From NCBI GenBank assembly GCA_003116995.1, contig BDSL01000034.1:372001-436000 (forward strand): a stretch of DNA of 64,000 nt, written 5' to 3'. The notes below the pieces were generated by a model that was given only the letters and a program-made list of their open reading frames with translations, had not been told where the DNA came from and made no database searches. The stretch comes from Yamagishiella unicocca (taxonomy: Eukaryota; Chlorophyta; Chlorophyceae; Chlamydomonadales; Volvocaceae). Below, piece by piece: positions 30,329 through 42,945 of this stretch (position 1 is the stretch's first letter; each line of letters begins with the position of its first letter). The position numbers and the translations under genes are program-made.

Positions 30329-33300
30329 ATGCAAGCGACCTCCCATGCCCATACGGGCTGCGGCGCCTCCCGCGCCGCGCGCCCATCGCCGCGCGCATCG
30401 CCGATGACCCCGCCGGCCATCTCGCCCGCCTCCACCAGCGACCGCTGCCAGCCCTCCGCCCTGGCCGGCGCCGCCCGGGGCCCCCACCGCCGCGGCGTCG
30501 TGCTCCCCGCGCGCCGCTCCGTTGCCTGCGCCGCCGCCGCCCCCACCACCGCCACCACCGTCATGATGACCCACCCCGGCTCCAGCTTCAGCAGCACAGG
30601 CAGCTACGCCAGCAGCGTGGACGAGCAGGACGAGCCGATGGACGACATGGACGAGGAGCTGGCGCCGTCCGCCGAATTCCCCATCCCACGTGGTGCGTTG
30701 GCGCGGCGATGTACGACTCTTAATCAACCCCTCCAGCTTGGGCGGGGGACCCACTCACCCACGGACGATCAGGGTTGGGTGAAACATGCAGCGATGCCAA
30801 TGACCTCTGGGCATGTATGCCGTCGTCGCCGCCGCCTCGCCATCCGTACCCCTGTGCCACGTCACATAGCTGCGCACATGCGTTGAGCGGTGTGACGTCG
30901 TTCAGCTCGGACAGCACGCGACGCCATGTGCTTGCAGCGGAGCGGAAAAAGACGCAGATGCGGCGGAAAGGGCTTCGGGGGTTCTGCAGGGCGTGTCCGG
31001 GTTGGGGATGACGTCATCGTGGGCACAGGGGCATGCAGGGCGCCCGACAGACCATCGCCGATGGCGGGCCGGACGGCTGACCTCCGAAACCCTCTGCTGC
31101 GTTTCCCAGCGCGTTGACAAAACGCGGCCTGTTGAGGCCGGCGAGGCGCTGCGAGGGGGGGTGGGGGCGAAGTCCAGGGTTTAGCGGGTAGCCGGGGAAA
31201 GAGGAGCCCCTGCCTAGAGCCTTCGCTTGGAGACCAGGCACGCCCCACCCGCCTACCGGTGCTTCCCAGCCGGGTGCTAGTGTGGTCCCCCGCAAACTCT
31301 GAAGGTTTGCCTCCCCACCGCACCCAGCGCCGCTCTTTGCTTCATGCGGTACGAGACCTGCTTCACCCCTATAACCGTCTGGCCTCCCTCCCTCCCTTCC
31401 TCCCCATGTCGCCAACTTGTTCCCACTACCTCCACCTCTACCTTCCAAGGCGAGACTGCTGGCGCCACCCTCATCCTGGACGGGGTGACGGTGCAGGCCG
31501 GGGACCGCGACCTGCTGAGCGTAAGTCGGGGGGGGGGCCAGGGAGGGGAGGGCGGCAAGGGGGGAGGGAAGTTAGGGGTACCAAGGGCGGCAAGGGGGGA
31601 GGGAAGTTAGGGGTACCAAGGGCGGCAAGGGGGAAGGGAGGTTAGGGGTCCCAATGAAGTCTCCGTGGACCTGGCAGGGAGAGAGGAGTGGGGGACAGCC
31701 GCATTCCCCTTCCACCGCTCCCCCAACCGGTCCCCCCCCCCCGGTCTCCATTCCCCTCCCCCCAACTCGTGTCCGCACATACACAGGACGTGTCGTGGCG
31801 GCTGATGCCGGGCCAGCGCGCCGGCCTGGTGGGCGCCAACGGCTGCGGCAAGAGCACCCTGCTCCGCTGCCTGTCCGGAATCAAGCACGTGGATGCGGGT
31901 ACTGCCAGGGTGTCACATGCCATCCAGGTGCGGAGCTGGGGGGGGGGCAGGGGCAGGGGAGGGGTGTTGGGGGGGGGGGGCAGGGGGTTACGGCGCTGTG
32001 GGGGGGGCCAGGGGCGGGGTGCGGGGGGGCGTATTTCGTCAGGGAGGAAACTCCCCTTGCGTCCTCAACCCCCAACCCTGAAGCAGAGCAACGCTTGGCC
32101 CCTCCATTCATGGCTTCTGTTGTCTCTGACGCGGCATTATCGCCCAGCACTGAGTGCCTAACGCTGCCGTCCCGCCCGCCCCTGCCATTCCCCCCCTCCC
32201 GCTCCTGCCTCCCCTCTGGTCGCCAGGTGGGCTACCTGGAGCAGACCGCAGTGGGCGGCAGCCGCCGGACCGTGTGGCAGGAGGCCCGCAGCCGCATGAG
32301 CGGGCTGGTGGACTCGGAGAGGGACATGAGGCGGGCGGAGAGGGACCTGGCGGCAGGTGGGTTCAAGGAAGACCCGTGGATGCCCGAAAAAACCGTTTAG
32401 AACAGACGTTTTGAGATGCATACTGGAGAACTGAGTTGGGGATACTAAAGCCGAAGGTCGTAAGTTGACAGGGCAGGGGGGGCGGGGAGGGGAGGGGGGA
32501 GGGGTGGGGAGGAGAGGGGGAAGGGGCTGGTTGGACAGTTGTGGCTGCGAAGCTAGGCGCTGGGGCCTTTGGACCCGCCTCAAACGAATGGCCTGCTGAC
32601 CGGCTCTCCACGGCGCCCGCCTCACCCCCCCCCTTCCGCCCCTATAAGCGGCTCGGAGGACCGCTGCCACATCCCGTCAGCCCGCGCCCCGCGCACCTAC
32701 CTCCCCTCCCCTCCCTTCACCTCCGCCAGCTATTCTATAACCGGTTCTTATGGCACTCCCCTACCCCTAGGGCTTTTTTTCCTCCACCCTACCCTTTCTG
32801 ATCTCCGCACCCCTCCCCCCCTCCCGCTCAGGCGACGCCGCCGCCGCCGCCCGCCTGGCTGCCGCCCAGGAGGCCTGGGAGCTGGCTGGCGGGCCGGAGA
32901 GCGAGCGCACCATCACCAACGTGCTCACCGGGCTGGGCTTCCGGGCCGAGCAGTTCCACAAGAGGTGCAGCGAGTTCAGCGGAGGATGGCAGGTGCGGAC
33001 GAGGCTCGCTACGTGGTTCTAACTGTCCGCGCCAGATCGCCCACGCGTATAATGGCCCCCCTCCCTTTCGCCCTCCCCTGCCCTCCCCTGCCCTCCCTAC
33101 TAATCCCCCCCCCTCCCGTTGCATGCATGATGCATCTCAAAACGTCTGTTCTAAACGGTTTTTTCGGGCATCCACGGGTCTTCCTCAGAACCCCTCCCGT
33201 TGCGCCAACTGTCCTTTTCCGTCGCGTAAAACGGGTTTTACCACCCCCGTTGCGCTCCCGGGACAGATGCGCATTGCGCTGGCGCGGCTGCTGCTGGGAC

Positions 33301-36300
33301 CCGCGGGTCAGGGCGGCGCCGGTTCCGGAGCGCTGCTGCTGCTGGACGAGCCCACGAACCACCTGGACAGGTGCGGCGCGGGGTGGGGGGTCTGGCCGGG
33401 AGGGCCGGCGGCGGAAGAGAGCCGCAGCGGCTGAGGGCGGTGAGGGGTTGGGAGCTGGCGGCATCAGTGCCCGGGGAGGGAGGCAGAAGGCGATGGGACA
33501 CCCCCGGGACCTCGCAACGACGTACGTGTAAGGCGCCATGCTTGACTTGCCCCTCTACCTATCGGTCTATCTACCTATACATCGGTCTAGTCTAGACTTC
33601 TCTCTTATTCTACTAATCTATCTATCTGTTTGCCTGTCCGTCTGTCTGTCTGTCTATCTGCCCAGCGCCGCCTGCAAGTGGCTGGGCAACTTCCTGCGCA
33701 ACGGCGTGCCCTCCACCACCTCCGTGGTTCTGGTGTCGCACGACGAGGCGCTGCTGGAGGCCAGCTGCAACCGCATAGTGGAGGTCCGAGGCCGCCAGCT
33801 GCACCACTACGTGGGCGGCTTCCGCAAGTTCCTGGACCAGAGGGCGGCCAGGGAGGCGCAGGCGCGGGCGGGTGAGGCGGGGGTCCGAGGGGCAGCGGGC
33901 AGGGGGCAGGGGGCAGGGGGGCCAGGGGGCAGGGGAAGGGGGTAGAGAAAAACCCATGAAGCGGCGGGTGAGAGGGAGTGAAAAAGGAATCCTGGGGGCG
34001 GGGAGACGGGGGCTGGGGGCGGTGGGGGGTGGGGCGAGGCGGGAGATTTGGGTCCGGTGGCGTTGACCCGGCTTCGACCCGGTTACCGTTGGGTCCGTCT
34101 CCTGTTGGTCCCAACACTGCTCGGGTCTCCCCCCTCCATGCTGCCCCTCCCCCCCGCCCTCCCCCCCCTCCCCCCGCCCTCTCCCCCCCCTCGTGGCTCA
34201 GAGGCTGAGGCCCAGCAGGCCGAGATCGACAAGCTGGAGACCTTCGTGACGAGGTTCGGCGCCAAGGCGTCCAAGGTAGGCTGGAAGGGCCCATGTGTGG
34301 GGGTTTGGTGGGGGGGGATGGGGGAGTTGGAGGAGGGTGGTGGAGGGGGGTTGGGGGGGTTGGGGGGGGGGGTTGGAGGGGTTTGGGGGCAGGGCAGCTA
34401 TGTCCAAGGTGGGGTAGGGAGTGGATCGAGACGAGCGTCGTGCCCCCGCCTAATCCTCGCGACCCCCGGCCCCAACCACACGTCCTTGCGCTCTCCTTCT
34501 CGGGGACCCCCCGGCTGCCCGGCCTCCCGCAAGACCTACCACCCATACCCCACCCACCCGCACCGTACCTGCCCACCCGCCGTGCCCCCCCCCAGGCCTC
34601 CCAAGCCCAGTCCAAGGCCAAGATGCTGGAGAAGCTCAAGAGCTCACAGACGGAGATCCCCGCGGCGGCGGCGTCCACCGGGGCGGGAGACGCGCGCAAG
34701 GTACCCCCTTGGGGGGTGGGCGTCTGGCCTTTGGGTGGTGTGGGGGTCCGGCCTTTGGGTGGTGTGGGGGTCCGGCCTTCGGGTGGTGTGGGGGTCCGGC
34801 CTTTGGGTGGTGTGGGGGTCCGGCCTTTGGGTGATGTGGGGGTCCGGCCTTTGGGTGGTGTGGGGGTCCGGCCTTTGGGTGGTGTGGGGGTCCGGCCTTG
34901 GGGTGGTGTGGGCGTCCGGCCTTGGGGTGGTGTGGGGGTCCGGCCTTGGGGTGGTGTGGGGGTCCCGCCTTGGGGTGGTGTGGGGTGTGGACGTTGCGCT
35001 CTTCTTGCGCTTCTCGCTCTCCTATCCAGTCCTGTGTTGCAGAGGTCCTCGGGACGGGGCGCTGCCGGGGTTCTGGCAGAGGCGCTCACGCCGCAACACA
35101 CCCTTGAATGCCGGGCGCTACCTTGCCCTAACCAGCGCATCCTCTCCCCCCCCGTCCCCTCCCTGCGCCAGCTACACTACTGCCCATGTCGTGTAACCGG
35201 ACCGCCGGACCTTTACGCCGCCCTCGCCCCCTCCCTCGCCCCCCACTCCCCCCAGGTCGCTCTGCGGCTGCCCCGCGCCCCCCCTTGCTACACTGAGGCC
35301 ATCAAGCTGGTGGGTGCGGAGGTGGGCTGGGGCTCGCCTCCCGCACCCGAGGAGCGGCACGCAGCCAAGCCGCTGCTCCAGAACATCAACCTGGTCATCA
35401 GGAGGGGGCAGCGAGTGCTGGTGAGGGGGGGGAGGGAGGGGGGGGCAGAAGCCCTTGTATTAGGAAGCAGGTTTAGGAAACGGTGTGTGTGGGGAGGGGG
35501 GCCGGTCCGCCGGGGCAATCGAGGTGGGAGGGGAGGTGGAGGGGAGGTAGGGGAGGTGGAGGGGAGGGAGGGGAGGTGGAGGGGATGGAGGGGAGGGGGA
35601 GGGACCGGAAAGGGGCGCTGGCGGGACCAGGCGCTGGGTTGGTGACTGGGTTGGTGGGTAACACCGCCCTCCCCCCGCTCCTCGGCCCCCAGGTCCTGGG
35701 CCCCAACGGTGCGGGCAAGTCCACGCTGCTCAAGGCCATCGGCGGCGCGCTGCCGCTGTGGGGCGGGGACCGCGCTCTGGGAGACGGCGTCAAGCTGGCA
35801 GTGTTCTCGCAGGACCTGGCACAGGTGGGGAGGTTGGGTGGTTGGGGCTTTTGGTTGGAAGCTTCGGGGTGTTATGAAGGGGTTGGGGAGGAAGATGGGC
35901 AAGGGCGGGAAGCTGAATAAACACACCCACATCGCGACCCACATCGCGACCCACATCGCGACCCACCGGGTGAGGTTCCCACCCGGGCAAGTACCGGTAG
36001 CTGCCATCTCGCGACTCACATGAGAGAACCCTGGAGCAGTCAGCGCAGCCGCGGGCTGCCGCCAATGTGGTAATAACCCTCCCCCCCCCACGCCCCCCCC
36101 CCCTTCCGCACGCACGCCTGCGCCGTGCTATCCTGTACGATGACAGGATCTGCCGCTGGACGTGCCCGCTCTGGAGTACGTGGAGACTGTGGCCCGCGCC
36201 AACGACCCAGGGGTCACCATGGAGAAGTGCCGGCAGGCGCTGGGAGCGCTGGGGCTGACGGGATCCATGGCGCTGCAGAAGATCGGTGCGTTTGGCGGGT

Positions 36301-38895
36301 CGGGGCCCGGGGTGCGTTTGGCGGGTCGGGGCCCGGGGTGCGGCGCGATTTGTGATTGGGGTGTGCCGGTTCATGCAACCTGCGCCGCCTGCGTAAACGA
36401 GGTAGACCGCCACCTCCCTCAGCTTCACAGCCCACGGGCTCCCCTATTTTTCCTCCACGTGGTTTCCACGGGTACCGTATCCCCCCTAGCTAGTACCACA
36501 AATAGGAAGTGGTACCTCCGCCCGCAATTTACGATGCCGGCAGCTGGCGAGTGCCTCTGTTCCTCTCTGCTTCTTCTTCTTCTTGTATCTCCACGGCCTT
36601 CCGTCCCCAGCCAGTTCTCCTTCCGGTCAGCGCACCAAGCCACACTTTCTCCTTCCTCTCGCATCGCTGGGGCGAGCCGCCCGGACTGTTTGCTTTCCCA
36701 GTGTGGAGTTTCGTGGCTTTCAGCGGTGGACTACCGCCCACAGTGCCATCCGTCGTTTGTCGGTTCATGGTCCCACTCTCTGCCCAACCCGCCACACCGC
36801 CCTCACCGGCACCTCGCCTCGTAATATCCAGGCGTGCTTTCCGGCGGCGAGAAGGCCCGTGTGGCTCTGGCCGCATTCGCGCTGGTGCCCGCCAATGTGC
36901 TGCTGCTAGATGAGGCGTCCAACCACCTGGACGCACAGACGATTGAGGTGAGGGCGGGGAGGGGCGGGGGGGCAGCCGGGGGCGGACAGCGGTGAGGGAA
37001 GGGGCGCGGGCGAGGGAGGGGCGGGGGCGGGGGTGATGGCAATCCTGCAGGAAGAAGGGTGCGTGTTTGCGAAACGCCCCTCCAGCCCAGGGGCAACGGC
37101 AGCAGCCACACGGGGTCGGAGTTGCGCATGGGGCTGTACTGGCATGTAGACGAGTGCAAGCAGAGATGGACGCGTGTGTGTGTGTGTGTTGTGTATATGT
37201 GTGTGTGTGTTTTGTTCGTGCGGGTTGGTTGGAAACCCGGCCCTCCCCGCCCCCCTCCTTACCCTCCTGCCTACTCCTCCCCTCCCGCCCCCAGGTTCTG
37301 ACCGGCGCGCTTCGTGACTTTCAGGGAGTCATTATGGCCATCACCCACAACCAGGTGACCAGCCGCTCGCTGCCGAAGCCGCAGCCACCGCGCTCTGCAG
37401 CAGGGGCCGCCGTGCCGCCAACGCGCCCCTCCCCGTCTTTGCGTGTTTCCGCCAACGCTTGCTGCCTCCGACTGCCGCCCGGCCCCCGAAATCCAAGGAC
37501 CCCCCCTGTATAAAACGGTTTTTATTATACACCCCCCAGCTGCATCGCTCGCCTTCGCCTTACCCGTTGCTTGTGCCCTGCCCTCCCTGCCCTGCGCGCC
37601 AGGCCTTCGCCACCTCCCTGAACGCCACCCACATCCTCCGGGTGTCTAACGGCTCAGCCACCCTCTCCGACAATTTGGGGCTCTCGGCCAAGGACTTCGA
37701 CCATCCCACGGGGTCCACGCCGTCGGCGTCGGCGGCGACGTCGCCAGCGGCTACACCTGCGGGCAGCAGGGACAGCTCAAGGTCCTCGACGCCCAGCAGC
37801 GGGAAGAAGGGCAAGGGAGGCGGCGTGCCGGCGGCGGTGTCGTTGGCGGCGGCGGTGGCGGCGGCTGCGCCGGCCGCGCGGGCTGCGGCGGCCGCAGCGG
37901 CGGCGGCGACGCCGGTGCTGGCTGCGCCGCCGGCGGTTGCCAAGGGCAAGGGCAAGCGTACGACGCTGGCGTACAAGGAGCAGCTGGAGTACCAGGTGGG
38001 TGGAGCAGGAGGGGGCGGTCTGTCTGTCAGGATTATGCGGTTGGAAGGTGGGGCACCTAGGAAGAGGCGGTTAGGCGGTTGGGTGGTTGGACCTATCAGT
38101 AGCCGGCTGCCCTGGCGTGGCATTGTCAGCGCGGAAAGGCACCCGCTATCGCGCCATCGCTTGTGAGCCTTGAGGTTGCGTTTCGGTCACGATGACGTCA
38201 CAATGACGTGTCAGTGCCCCCGCCGCTGGTCGCGATGTGCGATGGCCGCCGTATTCGTACGGCACCGCAGAAGCTGAGCAAGGAGGTGGCGGCTCTGGGC
38301 AAGAAGCGCGAGCAGCTGGACGCCAAGCTGGCTGTAGCGGCTGGTGCCGGCAGTAGCGGCTACAGCGAGGTGGAGAAGCTGAGCATGGAGATGGCCAAGG
38401 CAAGGGGGGGGGGGTGTTCGAGGAAGACCCGTGGGGCAACGTGGAGTGGATGGGTTTGGGCTGGAGGGGGAGTTCCAAGGGAAACCCGTGTATGAAGCAA
38501 AAAGACCGTTTGGGACATACGTCTGGTGTTGGGGGGAGGGGGGCGGGAAGGTAAGGAAGGCTGAGCCTGGGCGGGAGCTACGCATTGACGGGGCGGCGGG
38601 GTGCCTGACAGAAACCTTCGGCGCGCCGGGCGGGCCAGACGGCGACGCAGCTGGGCGGCGTGTGCTGGCGGCTCCCGGCGGTTTCGGAGCTGGCGGCTTC
38701 CTGGCGGTTTCGGAGCTGCTGGGGATTCAAGCATGCATCCGCAACACACCTACCGCCAGGCGTCGTGTTGCGACCTCGCCCGGCCCTCACGTGTCTCGTC
38801 CTTTTCCCTCCCTCGTCCCTCGACAGGTTTCGGAGGACCTTGAGACCAAGGAGCTGAGGTGGCTGGAGTTGGCTGAGATCGCCGGCGACATCTGA
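30329..38895 (+). CDS. ABCF: ABC-F family ATPase, plastid-type (ABCF5-like)
   Basis: Seventeen exons join in phase to 852 residues: 30329-30692, 31450-31520, 31787-31927, 32227-32356, 32832-32992, 33267-33370, 33666-33871, 34202-34275, 34596-34700, 35256-35420, 35693-35824, 36147-36285, 36832-36947, 37295-37354, 37603-37995, 38271-38399, 38827-38895. There are two soluble ABC cassettes and no membrane segments. NBD1 has [29 protein letters not shown] and VLVSHDE. NBD2 has [29 protein letters not shown] and MAITHNQ. A charged linker ([15 protein letters not shown]) separates them, and an Ala-rich tail plus coiled coil ([19 protein letters not shown]) ends the protein, as in Uup/ABCF5 proteins. 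The Ser/Arg/Ala-rich first 80 residues, low in acidic residues, look like a chloroplast transit peptide. ABC-F proteins act on ribosomes; the plastid location is inferred. Intron 16 has a GC donor (AAG|GCAAGG). Confidence 0.93.
32357..32475 (+). repeat. Introner-like repeat copy 4 (starts at ABCF intron 4 donor)
   Basis: The intron opens directly with the element: GTGGGTTCAAGGAAGACCCG, TGGATGCCCG, AAAAAACCGTTTAGAACAGA, CGTTTTGAGATGCATACTGG, AGAACTGAGTTGGGGATACT, GAAGGTCGTAAGTTGAC. It is the best-preserved copy in the window. Confidence 0.9.
33123..33200 (-). repeat. Introner-like repeat copy 5 (ABCF intron 5, reversed)
   Basis: This copy has the same element in the opposite orientation to copy 4: GATGCATCTCAAAACGTCTG, TTCTAAACGGTTTTTTCGGG, CATCCACGGGTCTTCC. 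It is almost identical over about 65 bases to the reverse complement of 32360-32425. Confidence 0.9.
34713..34992. repeat. 24-bp minisatellite in ABCF intron 9
   Basis: About eleven copies of GGTCCGGCCTTTGGGTGGTG plus TGGG, with T/G variants, lie just after the exon 9 donor. Confidence 0.95.
36286..36342 (+). repeat. 26-bp tandem duplication including the ABCF intron 12 donor
   Basis: GGTGCGTTTGGCGGGTCGGG followed by GCCCGG occurs twice in a row and a third partial copy follows. The first copy carries the donor used in the model (ATCG|GTGCGT); the second contains an equivalent GTGCGT 26 bases downstream. Confidence 0.8.
38400..38530 (+). repeat. Introner-like repeat copy 6 (ABCF intron 16)
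   Basis: Just after the GC donor the intron reads TGTTCGAGGAAGACCCGTGG. A second, diverged unit then follows: GTTCCAAGGGAAACCCGTGT, AAAAAGACCGTTTGGGACAT, ACGTCTGGTG. Confidence 0.7.
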
Positions 38896-39719
38896 GCGCG
38901 GAGTGACTGAGCGCGGAGTGGGCGAACGACATCGGGTTGCCGCGTAGAGGCCGTTGAGAGTGAGGTCAGAGAATGAGACATTGAGAGTGAGGCCATGAGA
39001 GTGAGGCCATGAGAGTGAGACCAGAGAGGGAGCGAGAGAGGGGCTGCTTGATTGGCGCGCGTTGAGAGACGCGGTGCAGTGGTGGCGTTGAGTGGCGGTC
39101 TGGCGAGGCGCCGTCCGCGGCTTTGTCCGGCAAGAGAGGAAGCGGCGCGCTTGGAGGAGCGTAGAGTGAGGGAGGGAGGGGATGGGGCGTGGGGCTTGTT
39201 AGTCGATGGTGGTGGTAGGGCGCTGGAGTCCCCGTGGTCGCTCGAGAGGGCGGACGCGTGGATGTGTGGACCGCGGCGCAACTCCAGCTGGAGATGGTCG
39301 CTGGAATGGGCTTTTGCTTTTGGGGAATTCGGGCCGCGTTTGGAGGGGGGGACTACCGTAGAAGCCCCGAGTGGGTTGGTCTGCCGTGCCGTACCTCCTG
39401 ACATTGGTGATTTAACGCTATGGTTAATGGTCAACGCGATGGTCACGCGATGCTCAACGCCTGTGTGCGCGTTCAGGGTGCCGAGGTGTGTTGCGGCAGC
39501 CGTCGGGGGGGCCCTTGTGCGTCGCTGGGCTGCCAGTACCGGTATGGTAAACGAGGTTGCGGCAGTAGCGGCAGCAGGGTTGGCGAGGACATCTGCATTG
39601 CTCGAGGTACCGGTACATGGCTTTCGAGAGCTCCCTCGCGGGTGCTTCTACCCCGGCAGTACATGGCAGTAGATGGCAGTACATGGCAGTAGATATGGCA
39701 GGGGGCTCACTCGCTCCTG

Positions 39720-39975
39720 CCCATCGTGACATGGTAACGTAAAGGCGGTGCTGACTGTGGCTGCGTCGACCTAATGACCTGTTCACGCAGCAAGCGAGCG
39801 TGGTGTGTTGCATTGTGTACATCAACCACAAAACCAAGCGGAAGAACCACGCCGAGGGATGAGGCGTGGTTCCGGTAAGTATTCTGCGGCACCAACGGAT
39901 TTGGTCAGAAAGGCCCTGTGCCCGACCTGAATCGCCGAAGTTACACGTGTGCCCATCGCTGCCGATACGAGTAGC
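39720..39975 (-). repeat. Dispersed repeat, block B, copy 1
   Basis: Read on the minus strand this matches 54095-54400 on the plus strand, including GTAACTTCGGCGATTCAGGT, GGAACCAC, CTCATCCCTCGGCGTGGTTC and the AACACACCACGCTCG edge. Confidence 0.8.
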
Positions 39976-40914
39976 AACCGCCGAATTCATTACGCAATAC
40001 ATCTTATCAGAGGCAGAGGCGCTGTAGTTACGGCAACAGAACGCAAGCAGAAACGCAAATGCCCTGGCTGGCTCTGGAACCAATGCCGGTAAAACGTTCA
40101 TGTCGGCGCTCGGGCATGACAGGGTAGATCCAAAAGTCGGCGGCGTGCCCTAGCGAAGGCAGGCCGTGAGGACCCCCACCGACACCCCAATGCATCCAGG
40201 GCCTGTGCGTCCGAGTGATGGTAGTAAGGACTACCGATAAGAGGTCGATAGGATATCAAACCAAGTATACGACCGGCCAGGTGCCGGACTGCTGATAGCA
40301 ATCGACTGCCCAGCCGGCAGCCCACCATTACCAGTGATGATGTAACTCTTAACCGATGCCAGATCATCGGTAAAACAGATGTTCACCTACGGCCCGCCAC
40401 AGACCACCCGGGCGGGTCGGCAGCAGGGTTTCCGGGTGTCAGTTTCGTTATCGTGCTGGCCGGCCGGGCACAACGGCCGAGCCGGCGGAACAGATCTGAG
40501 AGGAGCCCTAAGCGGCTGTTGACGGTGTTGGGGCTGGGGACCGCTAGCTGACGGCCGGGCAGCCAGCAAGTCTGTAGGTAGACCAATAGGTCACTGTCGG
40601 GAGGTGCATATCCGCAAACCTCGCCCACGTGGCTGTGTGTCTAGCCAAGCGGACAAATCACGCCCAGCGGCCTCCTGTTTGGTGATGGTCTCAGGGGCGA
40701 GTGCGATGTCACAAAAACTAGCGGCGGCCGCTAAACCCTCTCGGTAGATCTGGCGGCTGGTGGTGGGGTCGTGTGGTGGTGGGGTCGTGTACGGCCGCCC
40801 GGGCGCTGACACGCGCCATTCGTCAGGGAGTTGGAAGGGCGAGGGAACAGAAGAGACAGTCCTACCGCTGCTGGCAGACAGGCGGGGAAAGCTGAGAGCG
40901 GGCCATCAAAAGAT

Positions 40915-40978
40915 GTGTCTGCAGGTCTTTCCTCCTTTCCGTACGGCGGTCCGGAAAGGAGGAAAGACCTGCAGACAC
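40915..40978. repeat. 27-bp perfect hairpin
   Basis: GTGTCTGCAGGTCTTTCCTC and on to 40941 is the exact reverse complement of 40952-40978, with a 10-bp loop. It lies in the insertion between the two blocks of the dispersed repeat. Confidence 0.9.
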
Positions 40979-41384
40979 GCATGGGGATGTCGCAGAGGCC
41001 AGCTCATGAGACCGACGGGGGTAAGCTTGGAAAACACACCTGAACAGGGACCGGAGCCACACCGGTGCGTACGGAAAAGGGGGTGGAAGCCCCTGGGAGA
41101 AGCCCAGGGAAGGGTCGTCAAACCAGCCGAGAAGTCGCGCGACGTTTCTGTGAGCAGGATAGACTGGCACGTGAGAAAGCTGCAACTGAAAACCGCTACG
41201 GTGCGACTTAATCTCTAAAGTCAGTCGCACCAGGCTAGCCGGTGAAGATGTGCCCGAAGTACTAAGCTGTCGCACCCGTAAGAGGTAGATAAGGCTTGCA
41301 GGCGAAGATCCTCGCAGCGGCGGGAAGCTCCGGCCGGGGCGCAGTCGTATGTAGGTCTCGGACGATGAAGAGCAGGAGAAACAA

Positions 41385-41578
41385 AACAAAGCTCCTGGCT
41401 GGAATACAGGGGGCGCAAGCGTCCTGGCGCGCTAGAGCAATCATACCGGAGGGCGGGGGGCGCCAGAATCCTGGTGCTCATTACACCAGGATTCTGGAGC
41501 CCCCCGCCCTCCGGGGTGATTGCTCTAGCGCGCCAGGACGCTAGCGCCCGCCGTATTCCTGCCAGGAGCTTTGTGTTT
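41385..41578. repeat. Imperfect palindrome with arms of about 92-95 bp
   Basis: The arms 41385-41476 and 41484-41578 are largely reverse complements (for example AGAGCAATCA / TGATTGCTCT and GCCAGAATCCTGGTG / CACCAGGATTCTGG) around a 7-bp centre. A further direct copy of the tip (CGCCAGAATCCTGGTGCTCA) is at 41591-41610, so the element tip is repeated. Confidence 0.85.
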
Positions 41579-41612
41579 GGAGGGGGGGGCCGCCAGAATC
41601 CTGGTGCTCATG

Positions 41613-41972
41613 ACCTGCGAAAGCCAACGTCGACCAGCCAGTCTGAACTCACCTTGATAACCGAAGGCTCCTCTTGGCAAGGGTTTTGGGGGTCCGCTTG
41701 TGTATTGAGATCGGCTTTGGAAGGCAAGGTGAGGAGGTCCTAAGCATCGGGAAACCAGAGTCATCCCAACATGACCAAGAACGCAACAGCGTAGCGCATT
41801 CGAGCGCTGGGAAAGCTCGTCAGGTCATTCAGGGCCATCGATCTCGGTACCTGCGAAAGCCAACGTCGACCAGCCAGTTTAAACTCACCTTGGTAACCGA
41901 AGGCTCCTCTTGACAAAAACAGCCGCCTTTACTCGGGTTTTGGGGTCCGCTACCGGTAGTGTATTGAGGTCG
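41613..41972 (+). repeat. Direct repeat pair (41613-41712 and 41849-41972)
   Basis: Both copies start ACCTGCGAAAGCCAACGTCG and continue ACTCACCTTG..TAACCGAAGG, GGTTTTGGGG and GTGTATTGAG. The second carries a small insertion (ACAAAAACAGCCGCC). They bracket about 135 bp and could be termini of a small element or a tandem duplication. Confidence 0.8.
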
Positions 41973-42633
41973 ACCAGTCCATATGGGGTCGGTTATCGGG
42001 TGGGCTATCTTCGGTTAACGAGCATTAAACCCCGTTTGGGATACTGAGGCAAGGGTACGAAAACACATGGTTTGTAAATTTGGGTACCCGTTTACAGGGG
42101 TCGGTAGCCAGAAACGGTACTGTAACCCAACCATAGGGTTCGTTTACCGGGGTACCCGTTGGGTACCCGTTTACCCAACCACAAGGTTGGGTTACCCTTA
42201 CACTCGGTAACCCAACCGACCGTTTACCGACCCAAAACCGAAGGTTGACCGACCCACCCGATAACCGACCCCCATGGTTGGCCAAAACGACCCCTAACCG
42301 ACACGTTTATGCCATAGGGGAGGTCTTGAGCCCCAGTTAGAGTTCAGTCCAAGGTGCTGGAAGTCGTAAGTTTTGTTTGATGATAATACGTTACATTTCT
42401 TGTTCCCCGTTTATATACTGCCCTGTCTGCCCAGAACAGTCGCGGTCGTACACAATCCACTTGCCGTGAAGTGGTAGGTGGGAAGGTCACAGCTGCCCTG
42501 GGCGTTAAGAGATTGTGAAGTGCTGCTGTTTTTCAAATTTGAGGACATTTATTTCGTAGGCAATAAGGATGGCACGCCGACCGAAACTGTCGGACATCTG
42601 ATGGTCCGTCGCTGAGGACGGACAGGGACGGAA

Positions 42634-42911
42634 ATGAGGTCGTCACACGTAAGCTGTGCAAAGGATGCGAATCGCCAGAAACCGGCGGGTCAGTAACCGC
42701 GCTAGGGTCCCTAAACCGTGCGCCCCTAAACCAGCACCCATAAAGACCTAAATCAGCCCAAACACGTTCAGAATGCCCTGTGACAATTCATAGGATACTG
42801 CTGTACTTCTGTAAACTATGTACGTGGTCGGCATGAGACGGCATGAGGTCGTCACACGTAAGCTGCGCAAAGGATGCGAATCGCCAGAAACCGGCGGGTC
42901 AGTAACCGCGC
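42634..42911 (+). repeat. Direct repeat pair (42634-42702 and 42843-42911)
   Basis: Sixty-nine bases starting ATGAGGTCGTCACACGTAAG and ending TCAGTAACCGCGC occur twice, 209 bases apart, with one mismatch. Each is followed by a CCTAAACC sequence. Confidence 0.9.
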
Positions 42912-42945
42912 GCGGCGGCGGGCCCTTAACCATGGTTCCCTAAAC

